Source: Psoroptes ovis (Eukaryota; Arthropoda; Arachnida; Sarcoptiformes; Psoroptidae). From it: a stretch of DNA of 64,000 nt. Where the stretch lies: positions 4,836,001 to 4,900,000 of the forward strand of contig PQWQ01000002.1 in the NCBI GenBank assembly GCA_002943765.1. The letters run 5' to 3'. The position numbers and the translations under genes are program-made. Under the pieces are notes generated by a model, which had not been told where the DNA came from, did not search any database, and saw nothing but the letters and a program-made list of their open reading frames with translations. This document shows, piece by piece, positions 7,414 through 22,444 of this stretch. Numbering within the stretch: the stretch's first letter is position 1; each line of letters opens with the position of its first letter.

Positions 7414-10400
7414 ATGTATTCAATTTTTCTGCTTATTTTCGTTTCTATATTTTTCAATTACGTTTCAACGATTCCAATCATTTCATGTTTATATTGAATT
7501 CATTTATATATATGAGCATTGATTGCTGTTTTTTTTAAATTCGAATTTGAAATTTAGAATTTTCTTTGTGAAATTCGTTGTAAATGTTTATTTTGTCGTT
7601 CACATACAAATCATTATTGATTGTAGTAATTGGTATTGTGAATGTAAATGTTTTCATTCAATAAATTATATGTAATTTCATTTGATTTCAACAACAAAAT
7701 TTCATTTCATTTCGTTTATTTGGGCGTAATACAAGAAATATAAACGAAAACCACACACACACACACACACAACACAACAACAACAATTCATAATTCCAAA
7801 AATGAAGCTAATAATCTCATACTACACAATGATAATATTGATAACATATGAAATGATCATCAAATGATTGATATTTAATAATCATTATGTGTGTGTGTGT
7901 GTATGTTTGTTTTCATAGCTTTTGATGATGATTGCAGCCTACCATCATGACTAAATAATAAGCAAAAAAGACAAACCGAAGCCAATTCTTTTTTTTCGCT
8001 ATCTTGCAACCAGAAAAAAATTTCAAAATGATTATATCATGAAGCAGCAATTATGTGCATATGGTGTGTGTTGTGTGTATGTGTATTGAATATTGCCATT
8101 AAATTTGGAAATTTCCGATGAAAATTTTCAAAATAAAATTTCAAACCAATTAGGTTTTTTTTCAAAAATATAAACAAAATTTTAAAATAATTATTACTCG
8201 ATGATTATTACCATTATTGAGTGATTTTTTTTCCACTGATTTACAGTGATCAGTAAAGCAAAAATGACATTTTAATTTGATGAATGGTAATTTTACAGAA
8301 CCGAAAGCAATTATCACCCCACCCACCTTTCAGCATGTTCATCATTGATGATCATCATCATAATAATGATAATAATAATGATGGGAAAGTAATAAATGAT
8401 CGAATCGAATGGGAAAAAAATATGATTTTAATCGATTATTACAGAATTATTATCGTTGAGGATAATGATAATAATTATAATTTTATGAATCCTAATTTTT
8501 TTTTTATTAATTTTAATTTTCATGACAAACAGTCATGATTATTTTTATTTTTTATTTTTTTTGAAATAATCTCAAAAGATTTCAAATAATACTAAACGAA
8601 TTCAAACGAATCATATGAAGAATTATTTTATTTGAACAAGATGTTTCACATGTCCATCTTATTGCACGGATGATGATGATTACAAGCAAACACACAAAAA
8701 CCAAATGAAAAAGAAAAATTAAAATTTATGATCATTTTTCTCGAAATTTACGACATTTTGGTTGTTACGATCTGATCGTTTGGTTAGTTTTTTTTTATTT
8801 TGATGAATAAATTCTTATTAATAAAAATAAAAATAATAATTTCCAAGAGATAAATATCTGGGAATCGCCTGAAGTCTGTATGATCAATACACACACAGAC
8901 ACACACAAAGACACAACATCCTATAGATACATCTTTATCTTTTGAAAAGTTTATGTTTTCAATATCAGAAATGATCATCTTTTTTTTCGCTTATATTCGT
9001 TTATATGTCACCATTTTTATGATTGTTATTTATTGATTAGAAAGAAAATGACAACAGAAATTCAGAATAAAAATGAATGAATATAAAAATAAAATAATAA
9101 TAAAAAAGCATACACTTGTTGACATTTATAACAAAAACAATAATAATCAAAAAGTAAGCAATTTGAAATCAAGGTAAACATTTTAATTTTATTGAATTAA
9201 TAAAAATGTTATGATATGCCAACACACACACACACACACAAATCAATCAATGGTTATTTGTTTCTCATTTCCAAAATATTACTAAATTAAATGACATTTG
9301 CATAATTTCTTTATTCAATATATGATTCAATGATTTTATGATCATCTCAATTCAATGATGATTATATCTACCGTGCAATCAATTATTCAAAAATTATTTG
9401 GTTATAAAAAATAATAATAATGTCTAATAATTATAAATGATTCAGTTACAAAGTAATGGATGCGTATCCCTTTTTTGCCTTTTTTTCGATCATCATAATC
9501 ATAATTTCATGGTCAATAAAATTAGTGAAAATAAACTTGAATTTTCTATTTACACACAAAATATTAACATCCATTGTCATGATAATTTAGCGATGATAAT
9601 GAATCGTATTATACACATTGAAAATATGATGATGATGAACAGGTGTGTTTTCAGCTGAAAAAATAAAATAAAATGAAAAAAATCTTATAGGTTTTATTCA
9701 ATTTGAACACATTAATGTATAATAACATCATTTATGTTTAATCATTGCTGCTGATAAATATTTATGCATCATCATCATTTTTTTGAGTAAATCGAAAAAA
9801 AACAGCAACAACAAATTGACTCCAATGTAATGTGAATGTGAATAATTGAAGGTGATTATTGCAAATGTGAAATTTTAAAATATTCATAAAAAAAGAAAAA
9901 AAAATTTCAAATGAAATAAAATTTTTCAGTCATAAACACATCAAATCTTTTCAATGCTTTCAATGTTGATCATAAAATTTTGAAGAAATTTTATTTCACG
10001 AATGTCTGTATTCGATTGATGACAATTGTTCCACGATAGGCGGTTTGATTTTAATCAACAGAAAATTGAAATTAATTATTTGAAAAATAAAAGGTATGTA
10101 GAATTTTATCTCTTATTTATCCTTCTTTATTTTAAATAATATTCAATTTGTAATTTGCATCTTTTGATAAACATCATCATCATCATCATCATAAAATGGG
10201 CTGATGCAATTAGCTTTTTTGTGATTATTTGATGACAAAATTTGTGGTCAATCTTCGAAAAGCTCCTCCTTTGCATTTAATTCAATTAAGAATTGAATTG
10301 TTTCAAAAGATTTTCATTGAAAATTACAATGTTTTCGCTTCTTGCACAATGTCTGCCATCATCATACATTCATCATTAACTTCATCATTTCAATTTTTGA

Positions 10401-13400
10401 TCAAAAAAAGATTATGGCGTTGATGATGATTTTTTCTACTTCTTTGGTGAAAATATTAAATAAAGATTAAAGTTTCACGAACGGTGATTGTGAGGGGTAC
10501 AAAAATTCTTTTACACAATAAATTTCTCGAATTCTTTACTCGAAAAATTTCTACGTTTTAACCCATTATATGATGCTCGAGAAAGTAAAACTTAATGATC
10601 TAGAAATTAATTAATTTCGATCATCATCATCATCATCATCATAATCGAGCAATATATTCCATTGAAAATGGAATTTTTCGAAATTTAATCAATATTCATT
10701 TTGTTTCATTAGTTTCGAATGTATGGAAATTTTGAAATTTTTTCAAAATTTTCTCCTCTTTAATTATACATATTAAGGTTCGTTATTATTACCCATTTCT
10801 TTTCCAATTGATATAATACTTTTTGGCATCAATTTTCATTTAGTATTATATGGTAGTCGTCATGGTTCAATTTGTTTTATAGCTCATTAAACCATTTTTA
10901 TTTTGAATTTTTTTTTATTCTAAACTCAATCACAATTTTATTTAAATTATTTCAATGGAATTTACGTTTTTTTCTCTTGATTCCAATGGAATATATTGGA
11001 AATTTAATGTTTTTTTTTGTTCCTCTTCATACATTTGCCGTTTGTGCATTAAACTAATATGTGCATGCATGAAAAAGCTCATAGATTCTCAATGGTGTTT
11101 TTTTCTCTTCTCTGAACAAATGAAAAATTGCAGTAATGTTTCAATTGGATCAAATATTTTCTATTTTTGTGTGTGTGTGTGTCTGTGCAAGAATATATAC
11201 AGATTAAATTGATGTATTTATAATACAAAATGATCGAATGATCCGGTGAGAGTGGATTGGAAACCTAATAATAATAATAATAATAATTTAATGGGTCATA
11301 ATAACGTCAAGCATTTTTCAGTATTTTTTGCTAAATAAAAATTGCACATAATATCCACTAAATGGCAGCTTGTATTGCTTGCGCAATGTAGAAATAAAAA
11401 TATTTACAAATATCATGAATTTTTTATTCGAATAAATAAATAATATTTGATCAAACATAAATATAAAAATGAAAATATTGCAATCATATTTTTATTATCA
11501 TCATCATTGATGTGTGTGTGTGTGTGTGTGTGTGTATGAATGAATGAATGTTATAAAAGACATTTTATATCATTTTCTTTTTTTCTTTCTACAAATGAAA
11601 ATATTGGGAAAATTTCAAAAAAAAAAAAAATTTATTAAAAATTCCATGTTTTCAGATGTTTTATATTTATTTTTATTGTCATTTTTATTTTCACGAAGAG
11701 AGAAACCATGACCATTAACAATGATAAATAAGTAGAGGATTATTGGCCATAGTGAACATCATCCAAATGATCCAATCTTTATTAATTCGATAAACATTTG
11801 TTGTGTACGAATATCTTTGAAGACAAAAAAAAATGTTAATACTTTTATTGATTTACACTTGTAATTTTTCTTTTCTTTTCCTATTATAACTTTAAATTCT
11901 CGGGAAAAAAATGTGGCTTATCGTGAAAACAAAAATAATAAGAATATAAAGGATTTATGTCTATTAAAAATGAGAAAAAAAATACACAAATGGCAATAAA
12001 TTACAACAGCGACTAAACAACAATTGTCGGAAATGGACCCAAATAATCCACAAACACACATACATACACACACTGACATTAAAACTAACAAAGCAAACAC
12101 ATTCATTCAATGCTCGAATTCAATGAATAGAATGAATAAATGATCAATTCAAACGAGAATTTTCGTCGTTCGCTCTCTCGCTCGCGCTTACAATAAACAA
12201 ACAAATAAAATGAAATGAAAAATTTAGATACACACAAATGTTGAATTTGAAAAAAAGTTTAATTTAAACTTTCAACTTTATTACCAGATGAGACCAGATT
12301 CTTGTCGTATTATTATTATTATTGTTGTTGTTGTTTGCTAGAATCCAATAATTTTTCAAATTTTTATTTTACACATGTTTATTCTATGTTTATTTGTTCG
12401 TTGCTGCTGCTGCTGCAGTCGTTGTTCTTGTTGTTGTATTGTTGTAAAATGTCATTTACAAAATGAAAAACAAAAAAAATGATAATTCTTTGTTCAATCT
12501 TCTTCTTCTTCTTTTTCTTCCACCAAATATAATTCTCGCTATTTGTTAGTAGTAATGTAAACAATTTTCACTGGATATTAATAATAATAATAATAATGAT
12601 ATTAATAACTATTTGAAAAAACTGAAATACAGCTATAACAATAAATGGTTTTAAAGGTTCATCTCTTCTTTTCTTATTTCTTGAAAATTTTTATTATCAC
12701 TTATATATTGAAAAATAATTTTTATTATTTTTATTATTTAGATGTTTACACAAAAGATTTGACCATTTTTTTCAACATCAACATCATCACACAATTGTTT
12801 CGTTCAATTCCCGATTCGTTATTTATTTCATTACATTTTGTATTCCGCTATTTTGCTGATCAGCAAAACAGATAGAATTGAATGAATTCAATTAAATTGT
12901 TTACCAATATTGTTTCAACAATATTGTCCATTGAAATTGATATAAATTTTTTTTTTTTTTTCATCGAGAAAAAAAAAGGATCAAAACAATGATTGCCATT
13001 TATTGATGATGATGATGATGATGATCGGAAAATGTCTATAAATAAATAAATATAAATTACAAATAATAATAATGTTCAGTGTTATTATTATTATTATTAT
13101 AACTATTCTTGTTTTTTTTTTTTTTTTTTTTGTAATAATAAAATGACAATAAACAGAATGTAATTTTTTTATTCTTATTTTGTAGTGTTGTAAACATGAT
13201 AAAAAAAATAGAATTCAATTTGAAAATATTGAATTTTATTTTATTCCATTCTTTCAAGATTCAATTAAATTATCAAAATTTTTTTTTTTTGTAGATTTTC
13301 GTCTTGAAAATATCCAGAATTCTTGGTTTTTTCATCGAAGATTTTGTATTTTATTTTATTTTTTTGCTTATTTGTAATAAGAAATGATAAAAAATAAAAT

Positions 13401-16400
13401 CGATTCTTTGATTTTATTTTATTTCTTATTTCAAATTCATTTCCACCACCAACAACAACAACAATTATTTGATGTGATTTGATTGTGTCCAAAGAACAAC
13501 AACAGCAAAAAAAAAACAATTCAATTGAAATTTGAAATAAATAAATAAATTTGAAATAGAATAATGATGATAATTCAAATGGTCAATTTTATCGATTTTT
13601 TTTTCATTTCGATTATTTCAAATGATTGAATTGAATTTGAATTTGAATTTCAGTGTTTTTTTTTTTTTTTTCATTCATTCATTCATTTATTTTGAAAAAC
13701 ATTGAAATCGATTGATTTGATTTGATTTAATCAAAATAGGAAATTTTCATTTTAGTTTTAAATTACTGATTAAAACTATTAGCTCAAATTATCTTCAATT
13801 CTTTCTGATTTTGATTGTAATCTAAATAAATAATAATCAAAAAAAAAATGATAAATGAAATACGAATTGATGATGATCATCATCATCAATGAAAAAAAAA
13901 CAAATACGAATAAATTAAACATTTCATCGAATGATAATCATAATAATAATAATGTCTTTAGCATCATTTTATAAACTGATTGATTGTGAATCATTGTATC
14001 AATAATCATCAGTTTGAAATGATTTCATCTAATTTTCATCAACAAATAATATCCATGCATCCACAAACCACACCTGAATCATAAATGTTTGGTGAGTGAA
14101 CTACATGAACTACAACAATCTTCATCAACCACAAATCACTATTTTTTTTTTTCATTGTTGATGATTATCATGATAATTTTGATTATGATTATGATGATAT
14201 CTAATCAATCATGAACAACTGTGATCGTGATAATTATTATTATGATGATGATCATCATCCAAAAAATTTATAATTTGAAAAATATACAAATGATATTCTT
14301 TCTTTTATAATTCATAAGTTTTATTAGATTTTTTTTCTGCTCAGTTGTAATTTGATAAATATAATTTCATGTGGTGAATATATATAAAATTATTAAATTT
14401 TTTTGATTTATTCTTATTTTCGTAAAAAAGACTGAACAGAACAGAATTCAGTCATGATTCTGCATCAATATGCTTAGGGTTGCTATTGCTGTCGCTATTG
14501 TTATTATTATTATTAATATCAATCTCAATGTCTAGAATTATTCAATTTCAATTTAAGATTAATATTTTAGTCGCAAAAATAATAATAAAGGTCACGCGAC
14601 CGATTCGAGGTGGTCAATCAATATATGAATTCGTGAATTTTCAAACGAATCCCAAAGAAAAAACTTGAGCAATATTATACACGTGTCTAATTTCAATTGA
14701 CCAAGAGTCAAATTTTTATTTTATTTTTTGATTAGAAAATTTGATTATTTATTTATTTATTTATATATTATTCATGCAATCACATAATAGTAATAAATTT
14801 TTCTTTTCTTTTTTTTCATAATAAGATTTTTATTATGATAAAATCATTGAATTATTTCGACAATTTTTTTTCTGTCTCTCTCTCTCTCGCTGAAGCATGG
14901 ATTAGCCTTGTTTCATTGATTTTTTCCAATCACAATATCTATTTTTATTATTTTCTTTTTCATACTCTGATGATTGACGATGACATTCAAGAAAAAAAAT
15001 GGATCACCAGATTTTATTTAGTTTCAAAAATAGTGTGAATAGAGGTGAATATATATATTGTAAAAATTCACATGAGGCCAATGAGGTTTTAACTTTGTTG
15101 TGTGTGTACTGACACAATGAATGAATGAAGAAATTTTTTTTTCTCCTCTGATAAAATCATTGAGGATTAAACTTCATTCGAAATAGAAAAAAATCTTTTA
15201 TTTTATTTTATTTAAAAATAAAGTTTGCTTGGTTAAATTTTTCACAGCAACTACTGCTGTTGATGTGGTGCTGGTGCTGTCCATTGTGTTTTGATCGAGG
15301 AGTGAGTAAGAGAAATGATGGAAAAATCCCGTTGTTGTTCAATGAATTGGTTGAATTTAATTAAGTTATTTGATTTTTTCTTCTTTTCTATGGAAGAAAA
15401 TAAAAGAAAATAATAATTCCAATTGATGATTGAAAATGTTTGAAGAAATGATTCTCTTCCTTTTTTGTTCTTGTTGGTTAATCATTTTAGGAATTTATTT
15501 ATCATTATTAATTCTTTTCAAAAAGCAAAAAAAAATCAATTTTCAAGTATATTTCTGGTTTTGGCACAATAACAACAACAACAACGACGCTCACGGAGAG
15601 AAAATTTTCATTTTTTGACAAATTAATATTTTTGGTATTTTTGATTCAGGGAAAAAATGAAAATTTTCGTGTGAAAACACATATATCGATATGATATTGA
15701 CACACACACACACACTAGCTAGCTAAAAGGCATAAATTAATGGTCATGTGTTTGCGTTTATTGGTGTATTTGAATGTGTTTGAACTGAAATTAAATTAGT
15801 CAAGAAGAAATAATTAGAAAAAAGCTGAAATAAACGAAATTGTAACAAATTTTCGTCAATTTGTTTAGTTTTCTTTTGAAAATACACACACATTTGATCC
15901 ATGATATTTTTGAAATGTGAAAATGTGCTTGAAATTTTTCCTATGAAAATATGAAACAAAAAACGTAAAATTAATATTTTAAAAATTATTGACAATGATG
16001 ATGATGATATTATTACTTTTATTATTATTACCAGGACCAACTTATGATTCGTGATTGAGCTGTAAATTTTGTAAATGTGATGTTTCATTTATGTATTCCA
16101 TATTTTGAATGAACAGAATAATATTTATTCTGCTGATTTTTCTTTGTGCATTTATTATTATGAAATTAACATGCAATTTTTTTTTCTGAAAGTAAATTGA
16201 ATGAATTTATCAAAATAGAATGAGTGAGCGAGAAATTGAAAATCTTATTGACACTTTTTCAATTGACAATCAATTGAGATAACCAACGAAAAAATAATAA
16301 TAATAATTGCCATGTTTCATTCAAATAATAATAATAATAATAATAATAATATTAGATGCCTTTTACTTTTGCCGTAATATTTTTCTAATGATATTGATTA

Positions 16401-18107
16401 CTCAAGACGTTTATTCGATTTCAATGAACTTTGTTCATTCGTTCACATATCATTTCAATGAAACACACAACCAATCAATGGTTGAATAGAATTAGATCAA
16501 CCATCAACATCAACCATCGAAATGAAATGAAAAATCTATTGGAATTTTTTTTTGTTCCTTTATTCAATTCTCATTCCATCACACAGAATCGAAATAATAT
16601 ATCAAATGTTCATTTGATTAATAGAATATCAAAAAAAAAAAAATTATTCTAAAAATACCCAGTGAAAAATTGATTATTATAATATATATTGTTGAACAGA
16701 GTTTCGTTTAATTTAGTATGAATGAATTAAATTAAGAATGAATGAATTTTTTGCAGGCAAAAAAAAACGTAGAGATAATAGAATGAGAAAAATCATTTAC
16801 TAATGTTTTCGACAAATAATGATGTGTTGATGTTGATGTTGATGATGATGATGATGATCGCTTCGAAAAATACTTGAAATTGAAATGATAGAAATACAGA
16901 ATACAGAAATAGAATCGGCCAGCATTATTTTCTAATTTCTATTTTCGTTTTTCGCACATTCAATTTCACGAACTCTCAATTATCTTTCATTTTCTAGCTG
17001 GACATATCATTTGTTATCACAAATTTTTGTTGTTGTTGTTGTTTTTGCTGCTTTTTTTTCCTTCATCTAAATAATATAATTCTCGATCCATCTTTGATCG
17101 ATCTATCTATCTGTTTCGTTTTTATTTTATTTTATTTTTTCTTCCTCTTCTTCATCATCATCATTATCACAATCATTGGTGTAACGTGTTTTCCATACTA
17201 AAATACTATTTTCCTTGATATATTTTTAAATTTTCAACTTTTATTTTTTATTTTTTCAAACATCATTTATTTTTTCATCATTTGAAAACTGAAAATAGGA
17301 AGAATAATAAAATGAAGAAAAAAAAGAAAAAATCAATTTCTCATTGAAAATGGGAAAAGAAAATATTTAAAATTCCAAATTTTAATGGTTTTTGATATGG
17401 ATTTATTTTTAGGGCTTTTTTTCATTGTTGTTTTGGTTCAGTTGTGCATAACTTTTGGTCATCGATTCATTTCATACGCACAAACACACACACATTTAAT
17501 CATCGAGGATTTAAATATTTTTCGCTTTTTTTTGTTCGCTTCCATAACTGGACATGAATGCTTACAAATTCAATTGTTTGTTTCGTATTAAAGTAAAAAA
17601 TAATTCAAAATTTTGTTTTTCGTCGTTGTTATTGTTGTTGTTGTGGAACGAAAGAATCAAACAAAAAAAAAAATATTTTTCTCATTTTTAATTCAAATTT
17701 CATGAACACACACATGCACATACACACACATCTATAATCAAATTCGTTTTAGTTTGAAGGGAAAGAAGAAAATCCAAAGCAAAACAATGGGAAAAAAATT
17801 GAATCACAGAATTATTTTTTCCCTATTTTTCAAATCGAAGAAAAAAACTGTTTAAATTGACTAAACACGTAGGATTCTTCATCATCATCATCCATTTTAT
17901 TTTTTTCGGTTCATTCGAAACATCCATAACAACAACAACAACAACAACAATGATGATGATAATTTTATAAATAGTAAAATGAAAATAACCAAAGTTGAAA
18001 TATTGAAAATTTAATTCGTAATTTATTTTTTTCGATTTTTATTTTTTCCTGCTTGAATGACGTTCATTCATTCATTTCATTTTCGTTTTCATTTTGGATA
18101 CGTTTTA
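7414..18107. other. 10.7-kb region without a supportable gene
   Basis: AT-rich DNA with many simple repeats: CA runs near 7752-7770 and 9223-9240, TG runs near 11513-11535, CAT/GAT runs near 10175, 10621-10643 and 13002-13024, an AAT run at 16325-16351, and poly-T near 12945 and 13111. The longer frames (for example 8284-8538 and 15744-16088) are repeat-derived Asn/Asp/Phe/Ile translations with no domain. A CT-rich GAGA-like patch occurs at 12166-12190 and another at 14874-14890. The stretch 7414-7700 should include the MARCH promoter, but I see no definite TATA or initiator. Confidence 0.6.
16325..16351. repeat. AAT microsatellite
   Basis: Nine uninterrupted copies of the trinucleotide AAT/ATA, one of the longest clean trinucleotide arrays in the window. 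Confidence 0.9.
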
Positions 18108-18187
18108 TTAGGTTGTTCCATAAGTTCTTGACGTTTTTCGAATGAAAAAAATTGAAAAAAACGACAAGAACTTATGGGACAACCCAA
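18108..18187 (+). mobile_element. 80-bp mariner-derived hairpin element, copy A
   Basis: Bounded by TA on both sides. The left end TTAGGTTGTTCCATAAGTTC and the reverse complement of the right end TTGGGTTGTCCCATAAGTTC form an almost uninterrupted stem around an A-rich centre. The ends resemble mellifera/irritans-group mariner termini (TTGGGTTGG...AAGTAATTGCGG). There is no coding capacity. Orientation is set by the asymmetric termini TTAGG...CCCAA. Confidence 0.85.
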
Positions 18188-18504
18188 TATTTTTTTCTAT
18201 CGATTATTATTATTTGAATTGAAACCAAAAGTGCCAAATGTCTGTACAGAAAAAGTAAAGTTTAAAAGCAAAAAAAAAAAAAAAACGATAGAAAAAGCAT
18301 CATTCATTTACAATTTATCCATCCATCTATTATTATTATATATTAGTTAGTATTGAAAGAAAGAGAGAGAGAGACGGAGAGCAATTGTATTGTAAAATAA
18401 TATAAATTATAAATAATAAAAATGATAAATATAATAATAAATAAATAAATAATCTATTTTATCATTTAAAGCGACATCTTTTTAGCTTTGTACAATCACA
18501 TGTA
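18188..18504. other. Spacer between two hairpin elements
   Basis: 317 bp containing a GAGA-type purine tract near 18359-18382, short AAT and AAAT runs and an A-tract. No gene is seen. Confidence 0.7.
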
Positions 18505-18584
18505 TTAGGTTGTCCCATAAGTTCTTGCCGTTTTTCAAATGAAAAAAAATTCAAAAAACGGCAAGAACTTATGGGACAACCCAA
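18505..18584 (+). mobile_element. 80-bp mariner-derived hairpin element, copy B
   Basis: Same length and same orientation as copy A. The arms pair over about 30 bases with a single terminal mismatch (TTAGG against TTGGG), and TA flanks both ends. It differs from copy A at only a few positions: TGTCCC for TGTTCC, GCCG for GACG, and minor changes in the centre. Confidence 0.87.
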
Positions 18585-20504
18585 TATATTCTTTTCGTGC
18601 ATCATTGAATTTTTAGATTTTTCATTTGAAAGAAAAAAAACGTAGAAAATCAAATAAAAAAAATAAATAAATAAAAAAATTGAATTGAAAATAATAATAT
18701 TGAACGTGAACATCGCATCCATATTGATTCAATATATCTGTATGTCTGTGTGTGTGTGTGTACGTACACACACATAATATATATCAAATATTGAATGAAT
18801 GATCATGTTGTCGATGATGATGATGATGATCCCTTGTGAATGGTTTGAAACGAAATGTTTCCATTCATTCAATGTTCATTCGTTTTATTTTTACGATAAC
18901 GTTTCACTATTTTTTTCGTTAGATTTTCATTATTCTCGGGATCAGGATAAAAAAAAATTTCGCATTTCATTATTTCGTATTCGTTTTGATGATGATGATG
19001 ATTAAACATCAATCGAAATGAAACTTTGAATGAATTATTTCTTTTTTTTTCATTTGTTTGTGTGTCACTTCCTTCGTGGTGTTTGATTGACATTTTCGAG
19101 AGTACAATCGACTAATTTTGATACAATTTTCTCCTGTTGTTTTTTTGTCAATCAAATTATTATTATTCGCCGTCAATTTGAAGTAAATTTGAAATTAAAT
19201 CATTGCCATTCAAATGAATAGCACATGTTTTATTCCATTTTTTGCTTACGTTTTTCTATGTGATCCATTGTGACATTTTTAGATGAATCATTTCTTCAAA
19301 TAAATTTAGTTATTTGAAAAATATAAAGCATTCAAAAAATAGAAATCATTATATAATTTACAAGTAAAATTAACAAATTTTTTTTCTTCACTCTTTGTAT
19401 ATTTACATTTATAATAATAATGATAATAATTCTAGTCATAGCTGAACATAAATGCAAGAGAGCGAAAAAAATTTATATTTGTTGATCATAAACGAACATG
19501 GTTGAAATTGTAATAGAGTTGAAACAATAGTAAATTAGCAGCCAAAGCAAACATAAACAACAATAGAATCAATAATGATTATGAACAACAACAATTGTTT
19601 GTTGAATAGTTTGATGAACACCAAAGCGAACAAACAAACAAAATATAAATTGAATTCAAAACGAAGAAAACTTTTTGAAGATATAAAAATTTATATTGTT
19701 TACATTACAAGCTTTCTTAAAAATACGAAATTTCATCGAGCAAAAAAAAAGAAAAAATCCAATAACTTTATATTTATTCATATATATCGATTCATTTAAG
19801 ATTCATTTTAGATAAGTTGAATTTGTTGTTGTTGTTGTACCAATTTGGTTCCAAATTCCAAATAATTTTTCTTTCGCTGATCATACAAACAAATATTGGC
19901 TTTTCTCGCTCTCTCTTCTCTATTTGCTCCATGCAATTTCAACGAATATCCCAAGCCAATTGTGTTGATATTTGTTTACCGAACGCGACAACCAACTACT
20001 AATAATTGAGGATGATGATGATGATGATGAACCAGAAAAATAATAGAAAATACCAGGCGATCAGAAAAAAAGTTTTGGTATGAAAATTTATTTATTTTTG
20101 TTCGTTTTGTTTGTTCGTTTTGTTCATATGTGTTCAGTATTTGTAAGTTCATTATTTGTTTGTTTAATTAGCATTAATTAAAGTTAATTAGAATGAAACT
20201 GGTAGGAAAAAAATTTTTTTTTTTTCATTATTTTGTCAATAAAAAAATACAAATACAAATACTAATACTAATCATGATAATAATAATGAATAAACCAACA
20301 AACTTGAATAAAAATGTTAAACATCAAACAATAATGAGAACATGCATGCATGCACACAGAAAAAACAAACATCATCGATTGATGAAAATATAAATGAAAA
20401 TAATAATAATAATAATAATGATTCAAATGAAATAATTTTTTTTGAAATTTGTGTACTGCTTCTGTGTACTTTGTTCGATCAATGTTGCACATTCATTCAT
20501 TCTT

Positions 20505-20506
<2 letters not shown>

Positions 20507-20543
<37 letters not shown>
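20507..20543. repeat. 37-base poly-T tract
   Basis: Uninterrupted T run. No recognisable retroposon body or target duplication is visible on either side, so I call it only a homopolymer. Confidence 0.9.
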
Positions 20544-20544
<1 letters not shown>

Positions 20545-22356
20545 GAAAACGATAAATTTGCTCAAAGGCATTCTTGTTTAATGTTTAATGAATCATTGAA
20601 TTTCTGTATATTTTATTTATTTTATTTTTCATTCAATTCATTATAATGCAATATATGCAATCGCTTGATGTTCATTTATTACTCATTTGAAATTTGCAAA
20701 AACAAAAAAAATTTGTTTTCATCGTTGATGAATTTTTTTTTCTCATAAATTTTCTGAAAATTATCCAAATATTACATATGTCAATGTTTGTATGTTTGTG
20801 TGTGGTCAATTTTTTTTCGTTTTGTTGAATTCCTACCTGAAAAGATTAGTCAAATAATCAACACAACTAATATGGTTCGGTTATTGACTTTCTGTCCATA
20901 GGTTTCTGAAAAAAAAAATTTGAAAATTCATAATTCATTTTTTTTTCTTCTTCTGTGGCTGTTCATTCATCAAAAACATTATTATTTCAACATAATAATG
21001 ATAATACTGATAATAATGATGATAATCACTCAAAATAATCACGAATAATTAATTAAAATATTTCATTAATAATAATAATGATAACAATATAATGGATCCG
21101 TGAAATGAATGGCTTCGTTTAATTTTTTTTCAACATTTGCCTTGGTTTTCCACCTCCAAATGGTTTTTCATATTCCTCTGTGTTCGTTTTATATCGAAAC
21201 ATCATCATTAATCATCAGCTTAACTTATTTTTTTTTACTTTTTCAATTTTGCTTGATATTTGATTGATAAAAAAAAGCATGAAGGAAAGAATAGTGGCCC
21301 GTAATATTGGTGTATGTGTGTGTGTGTGTATGTTGGCATATATCTCACCTAATAAATTGATGCAAACGATGAATTCAAACACACACACATAGATACATAT
21401 ATCAACCGATTCCAATAGCACCAGACACAATCCCTCGAGGCGTCCAACATTTTATGCTCATTTCTCAATCAATGAATAAATGAAATGGAATTAATTTATA
21501 TTCATAAATAAATGAAAAATGAATTCAAAAAAAAAAATTAAGTCAATTTCTTTCAATTGACGAATGGAATCTCATTTGTTTTTTCCTATGAATTTGTTCA
21601 AAAATTTTTTGAAGAAGCAGAATTACTAAAAAAATTGGTCATAGAATCATTTAATCAGTCACGCCTGCCGTGTGTGTGTGTGTGTGCAATGGCAATAATA
21701 GAAAATCATTCTCAGAAATTTTTTTGTTCCAAAGTTTCAATGAAGAGTGAAATGAAGAATTTTTTTTTGCTCAGCATTTTATATGTTTCATTGAATTTTA
21801 ACAGCACGCGTCGATCACGTTGCTATGTTAAGGTTATTAAAATGATAATAATAATAATAATGAATGAATGAGAAGAGAAAAATATATTCATTTATTTATG
21901 ATTCAAATTCATTTTTTTTTCTTTTCGCTTCATCATCATCATCATCATCATTGTTCAATCCAAATTAATCATTTGACCCTATCCACCAGAAAAAAAAACC
22001 AACTGATCCATTTAAACCATTATCATCAGTAAAGCAAACATTTCATTATGATTTTTACCAGAAAAAAAAGAGAAAAAAAAATGAATAAATGAATACAAAA
22101 TAATAAAAATGAAAAATGTTTATATTCACACACACACACAATAAATATACCCTGTGTTGTGTATATGTATGTGTGCATATTTTTTTTCATTATAAGAGGT
22201 CATTTATGCTGGTTTATGTGAAATGGTAAATGATCCTGCACCATGATTCGGTAAAATGACAATAATTCGTTGTCGGTAAATGGTAGTTTTTACTTGTCAA
22301 GTGTTGGCTAATTTTGTTTTTGTTCATTTCTCTGTACATTTTTTTTTTCAAGTTAA

Positions 22357-22358
<2 letters not shown>

Positions 22359-22397
<39 letters not shown>
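22359..22397. repeat. 39-base poly-T tract
   Basis: The longest homopolymer in the window, followed after about 20 bases by a TTA microsatellite at 22418-22441. This could be the reverse-strand tail of an old retroposon, but no body is recognisable. Confidence 0.9.
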
Positions 22398-22398
<1 letters not shown>

Positions 22399-22413
22399 TT
22401 TGCCTGATTCATT

Positions 22414-22444
<31 letters not shown>

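Noticed and set aside
8284..8538. 84-codon Asn/Asp/His-rich frame
   Set aside because: Built from GAT/AAT microsatellite sequence; no domain.
15744..16088. 114-codon reverse frame
   Set aside because: Phe/Ile/Ser-rich translation of AT-rich DNA with GAT repeats; no motif or splice context.
20507..22397. Long poly-T tracts as tails of retroposed genes or SINEs
   Set aside because: No RNA polymerase III boxes, no body sequence and no target duplications could be found beside them.
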